From Sphaerolaimus hirsutus (lineage: Eukaryota; Nematoda; Chromadorea; Monhysterida; Sphaerolaimidae), in assembly GCA_964036195.1 (NCBI GenBank), contig OZ038458.1, positions 1,984,001-2,048,000 of the forward strand: 64,000 bases of DNA, given 5' to 3'. The notes beneath the pieces are model-generated. The model was given only the letters and a program-made list of their open reading frames with translations. It made no database searches and was not told the origin of the DNA. The number at the start of each line of letters is the position of its first letter. Within the stretch, counting starts at the first letter, position 1. The translations under genes and the position numbers were made by a program. Of the stretch, positions 61,632 to 64,000 are shown piece after piece.

Positions 61632-61705
61632 CTCTGAGGGCCAGGTTGAGGGGTTAAAGTGCCAAGCCTACGTCCCTGGGACTATCCCGTGGCCTGGACC
61701 CAGAG
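61632..61705 (+). repeat. 3' array hairpin 11
   Basis: Core 61,659-61,680: CCAAG/CCTGG, loop CCTACGTC. Outer CTCTGAGGGCCAGG pairs with CCTGGACCCAGAG. Confidence 0.82.
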
Positions 61706-62264
61706 GCAGCGCGAATCTCGCATTTCTTGTTATTGCGTATTTTTAGCCGCTCTTTAGCAGATTTACTTCAAACGCATTTAATATCGCTGCGGGCAATTAC
61801 TTTAGTTTCTTGTAACGCTATGCTATTTTTCGCATTGATTAAATTTGTGCTTAAATTAAACCGCGTGGTCGCATTAAGGAGGGGCCCTGGCTTTACATGT
61901 GTATTGAGAAATGTCAGGACGGCCCCCCCGGTCATTGTGTAATTGTTTGGGACTGGACTCATGGAATTTTGTGCACACAGTTTTCCTTTAAAACTCCAGT
62001 GACCTTGAACACTCTCCTTTAAACAGCCACCTGGATAAAGACTATTTGCTTCCCACATTTAAAGTAATCACCAATAATTTTTGCTGGTTATGGCTGGGAA
62101 CAAATTCTTGCAGCCACACAATGGCCATATTAGTGAAAAACAGTTTAGTTCAATTTCACTTCAATCTTCATGTTTTTCAAAAATCTCCTCATGTTTTCCT
62201 TGAAACTTTAACGGAACATTTTTTTTGCACAGGAAACATTTTTCCGCACCTATCCTTCTTGACA

Positions 62265-62832
62265 ATGGATCAAAATCAAAATGCTGGCCACACTCATTGC
62301 TTGACAATGTCTGTCATGACTGGTTCACCAAATATAAATTTCCATGAATTTATGTACCAAGGAGATAACGAAATTGTCATGCGTGTGACCGCTGGGGAAA
62401 TGCGGCTCACACAGCCACTTCAACGTGAGCTTGACTGGCAAGATCCCCGTCGTGAAAAGTGAGAAATTTTCATGGGTTCAGTGTAAAAATTGTGCACAGT
62501 GACTGAAAACTCCTTTCAGCTTGAGCGAGTCTGTCCTTCTGTGGGGAAATACGGCTTTTGGAAATGACCAGCCACTGTTGGCAGTAACTGGCCATGTGGC
62601 ACTGATCCAACAATGTCAAATTCATGGCACTGGCATCCCAATGCAAGTAGCGGCCCACTGTCTACCGAATAGGGAGCCGTCCATTTCACCAACTGATTTC
62701 ACTTATGACCCGCATCTTCCCGTTGGGCCTCCCATGCATGTGACCACGCGAGTTATTAATCCAAATAGTATTCCTATCATTATCACTCTGGAACAAACTG
62801 GCAATTTTGTAGATATTAAGTTACAATTTTAA
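62265..62832 (+). CDS. Possible spliced third gene of the element (168 aa, two exons)
   Basis: Exon 1 from ATG at 62,265 to 62,458, a 61-base intron 62,459-62,519 (GTGAGA ... TTTCAG), and exon 2 62,520-62,832 ending TAA. The splice keeps the frame exactly (507 coding bases with stop). A further acceptor-like TTTTTTGCACAG at 62,221-62,232, just before the ATG, suggests joining to an upstream leader exon, as with subgenomic env mRNAs. The predicted protein has alternating hydrophobic residues typical of a beta-rich fold; I recognise no family. It carries no signal peptide or membrane segment. It could be a captured host gene fragment. Hairpins are absent here, unlike the flanks. Confidence 0.55.
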
Positions 62833-62997
62833 AATGCCAATGGCTACAATGCTGCGTTGAGTATGATTCTCTGCTTTAGGCCAACCGTAGTAATTTCAAC
62901 ACAATAATAGTTAAAAGCTATTTTTGTATTTGCTATCATTCTTTTACTATGGTACAGGTGAACCACGACGCGTAGTAATTTAGTTTCTAGTGTAAAT

Positions 62998-63054
62998 TGG
63001 GTGCAGCGGTCTAAAGTGCCAAGCCTACGTCCCTGGGACTGACCAAAGCACCCA
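62998..63054 (+). repeat. 3' array hairpin 12
   Basis: Core 63,016-63,039: CCAAG/CCTGG, loop CCTACGTC. Outer TGGGTGC/GCACCCA and GGTC/GACC. Confidence 0.85.
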
Positions 63055-63685
63055 GTGTGTATGTTTTGATATCGCTTTTTCGGAAATTTTCTTCTAGTAA
63101 GTGCAGTTAATCAGTTGCACGCGGCGATTTTTGGTAATCGTGTGGAGGTAAACCGCTTGGCCACGTGTTTTGTGAAGTTAGCCGCGAATTTGATTAGTAG
63201 CTGCGTTTGTGCCACCAAGAAAAATGTCATTTGTTTGTGCTTGCGATTAGACTGAGAATTCTTAGCTGAATGTTTTCTACCGGGATCCCTTTTGTGAATT
63301 GTTGTATTTCGTGCTGTTGTGAATATTTTTAGCCTTCGTAGTTTGGTTTCATTTAGTCACGTTTAGCTGATCTTTTCTTTTAAGTGGCATTCCACTTGTC
63401 TTACGGTCTCACTTACGGTTCTCATGATTCTTGCCTTAAAATTTCTCTCGCCATAATTTTAGATTCTGTTTCGACGCTTTATTAGGGTGCTTCCAGTGCA
63501 CATGTTTGCGTATTTTCCAGGGTTCCACTTGCGACCTCGTAGTAGTTGTAATTCACCTCAAACATTTACCTGCAATACACCGCAACGCTTTAAATACATG
63601 AAAATATCAATATCAGTCGACAGTTCCTTGAAAACAGTAGATAACACCCTCTTCGCCGCTGCTGCGCTGACTAACCCGCGCTTTT

Positions 63686-63703
63686 AGAAAAGGGGGGAGG
63701 AAG
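63686..63703 (+). promoter_or_regulatory. 3' polypurine tract
   Basis: AGAAAAGGGGGGAGGAAG immediately before TGTGATGCC, the expected plus-strand primer site next to the 3' LTR. It is nearly identical to the internal tract at 51,163-51,175. Confidence 0.85.
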
Positions 63704-64000
63704 TGTGATGCCTGTTCGCGCTGGGTCAGCGCTCAAAAGGTCGGTATAGTATGTAATGCGAGAACTGACGGCGGGCCACCAAAGTGCCAGACCTACGTCT
63801 CTGGGACGGTGACCCAGCGTCAATTAACGCTTACCAAACCCTAATTATGGCGCTTTAGTCGCCGGGGACGCCATATTGACCCCTTTTGGGCCAAGTGACG
63901 TCATTACGACGCCGTCCTATACGGAACCTAACTTATAGGGAACTTACGGCGCAACGAACGCCAGCTATGGTAATTGGCGCCAGATCACCAAAGTGCCAGA
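63704..64000 (+). repeat. 3' LTR, first 297 bases
   Basis: Begins TGTGATGCC after the polypurine tract. From 63,752 it looks identical to 37,429-37,677 over all 249 visible bases. It contains a full hairpin (63,766-63,822), a CRE-like site, and the first half of the second hairpin, cut by the window end. Confidence 0.9.

Larger units (their letters stand above)
59860..63685 (+). other. 3' non-coding region with hairpin array
   Basis: About 3.8 kb between ORF2 and the polypurine tract, holding twelve CCTACGYC hairpins, a tandem duplication of about 595 bp (60,390-60,985 and 60,986-61,590), and a possible two-exon gene (62,265-62,832). Spacing of hairpins is about 100-300 bp apart from a gap over the possible gene. 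Confidence 0.8.
37429..64000 (+). mobile_element. Giant LTR retrotransposon (at least 26.6 kb), gypsy-type pol, two giant ORFs, hairpin system
   Basis: The first 249 bases at 37,429 reappear at 63,752 to the window edge with no difference that I can see, defining direct terminal repeats 26,323 bp apart. Inside, on the plus strand, are a promoter, a 3733-aa Gag-Pol, a 2270-aa second ORF with a NADAR-like domain, a 3' region with many hairpins and a possible spliced gene, and a polypurine tract. Intact giant frames and identical LTR ends mean a young, probably recently active copy. Giant LTR elements have precedent (Burro elements of planarians exceed 30 kb), but I know of none with this ORF2 or these hairpins. 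The 3' LTR end and the target duplication are outside the window. Confidence 0.92.

Noticed and set aside
59884..63054. CRISPR-like array of regularly repeated CCTACGTC motifs
   Set aside because: The repeats are hairpins with paired flanking arms, spacing is irregular (about 100-300 bp), copies also lie in coding sequence and LTR, and the DNA is animal.

Overview
The window is animal (invertebrate metazoan) nuclear DNA dominated by transposable elements. Evidence for this: GT-AG introns with consistent phases, a multi-exon C-type-lectin/mucin gene, hAT-type MITEs with perfect 8-bp target duplications, BEL/Pao and Ty3/gypsy-like retroelements with env-like segments, and long minisatellites. 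The species cannot be named from the sequence. I see no rRNA, tRNA or CRISPR feature.

Layout. (1) 1-~9440, minus strand: a gypsy-like retroelement cut by the left window edge. One 1912-codon frame carries gag, then an env-like glycoprotein segment between two membrane segments, then protease and the start of RT; the frame breaks inside RT at a 7-T run. (2) ~9440-~19440, minus strand: a BEL/Pao element with gag, PR, RT, RNase H, integrase and an env-like region in one frame interrupted by two in-frame TGA codons. Its plus strand is strikingly enriched in TGTGA. (3) 19.5-24.2 kb: hAT-type non-autonomous elements, one of which carries a captured BEL/Pao RT fragment. (4) 24.9-28.6 kb, minus strand: six phase-compatible exons of a host secreted or surface protein with two C-type-lectin domains and Thr/Ser-rich linkers. 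(5) 28.8-37.3 kb: another hAT MITE, two 48-bp minisatellite arrays, a 595-bp near-perfect inverted repeat and several copies of a C-run MITE family.

(6) 37,429-64,000 (continuing off the right edge), plus strand: the main object. It is a giant LTR retrotransposon, at least 26.6 kb, with LTRs that look identical over the 249 bp visible in both copies. It has a long U3 with two CRE-like sites and a TATA/Inr promoter, a 3733-aa Gag-Pol polyprotein (zinc knuckles, aspartic protease, RT, RNase H, DDE integrase) with an unusual N-terminal extension of about 1.55 kaa, and a second 2270-aa ORF. The second ORF has no retroelement domain I recognise, but its C-terminus is a convincing NADAR/YbiA-like domain (ADP-ribose chemistry). 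A ~3.8 kb 3' region carries a possible third, spliced gene and an array of RNA hairpins.

Across this element, in U3, inside the Gag-Pol coding sequence, between the ORFs and in the 3' region, I find about 22 copies of one hairpin. It has a covarying stem, a near-invariant 8-nt loop CCTACGYC, and long outer arms that differ in sequence from copy to copy but still pair, often with G:U pairs. This looks like a dispersed RNA-structure system belonging to the element and is the best candidate for something undescribed. A working model, which is inference, is that ORF1 supplies particle, copying and integration functions, ORF2 supplies an accessory activity including ADP-ribose chemistry, and the hairpins serve genomic RNA recognition, dimerisation, export or packaging.
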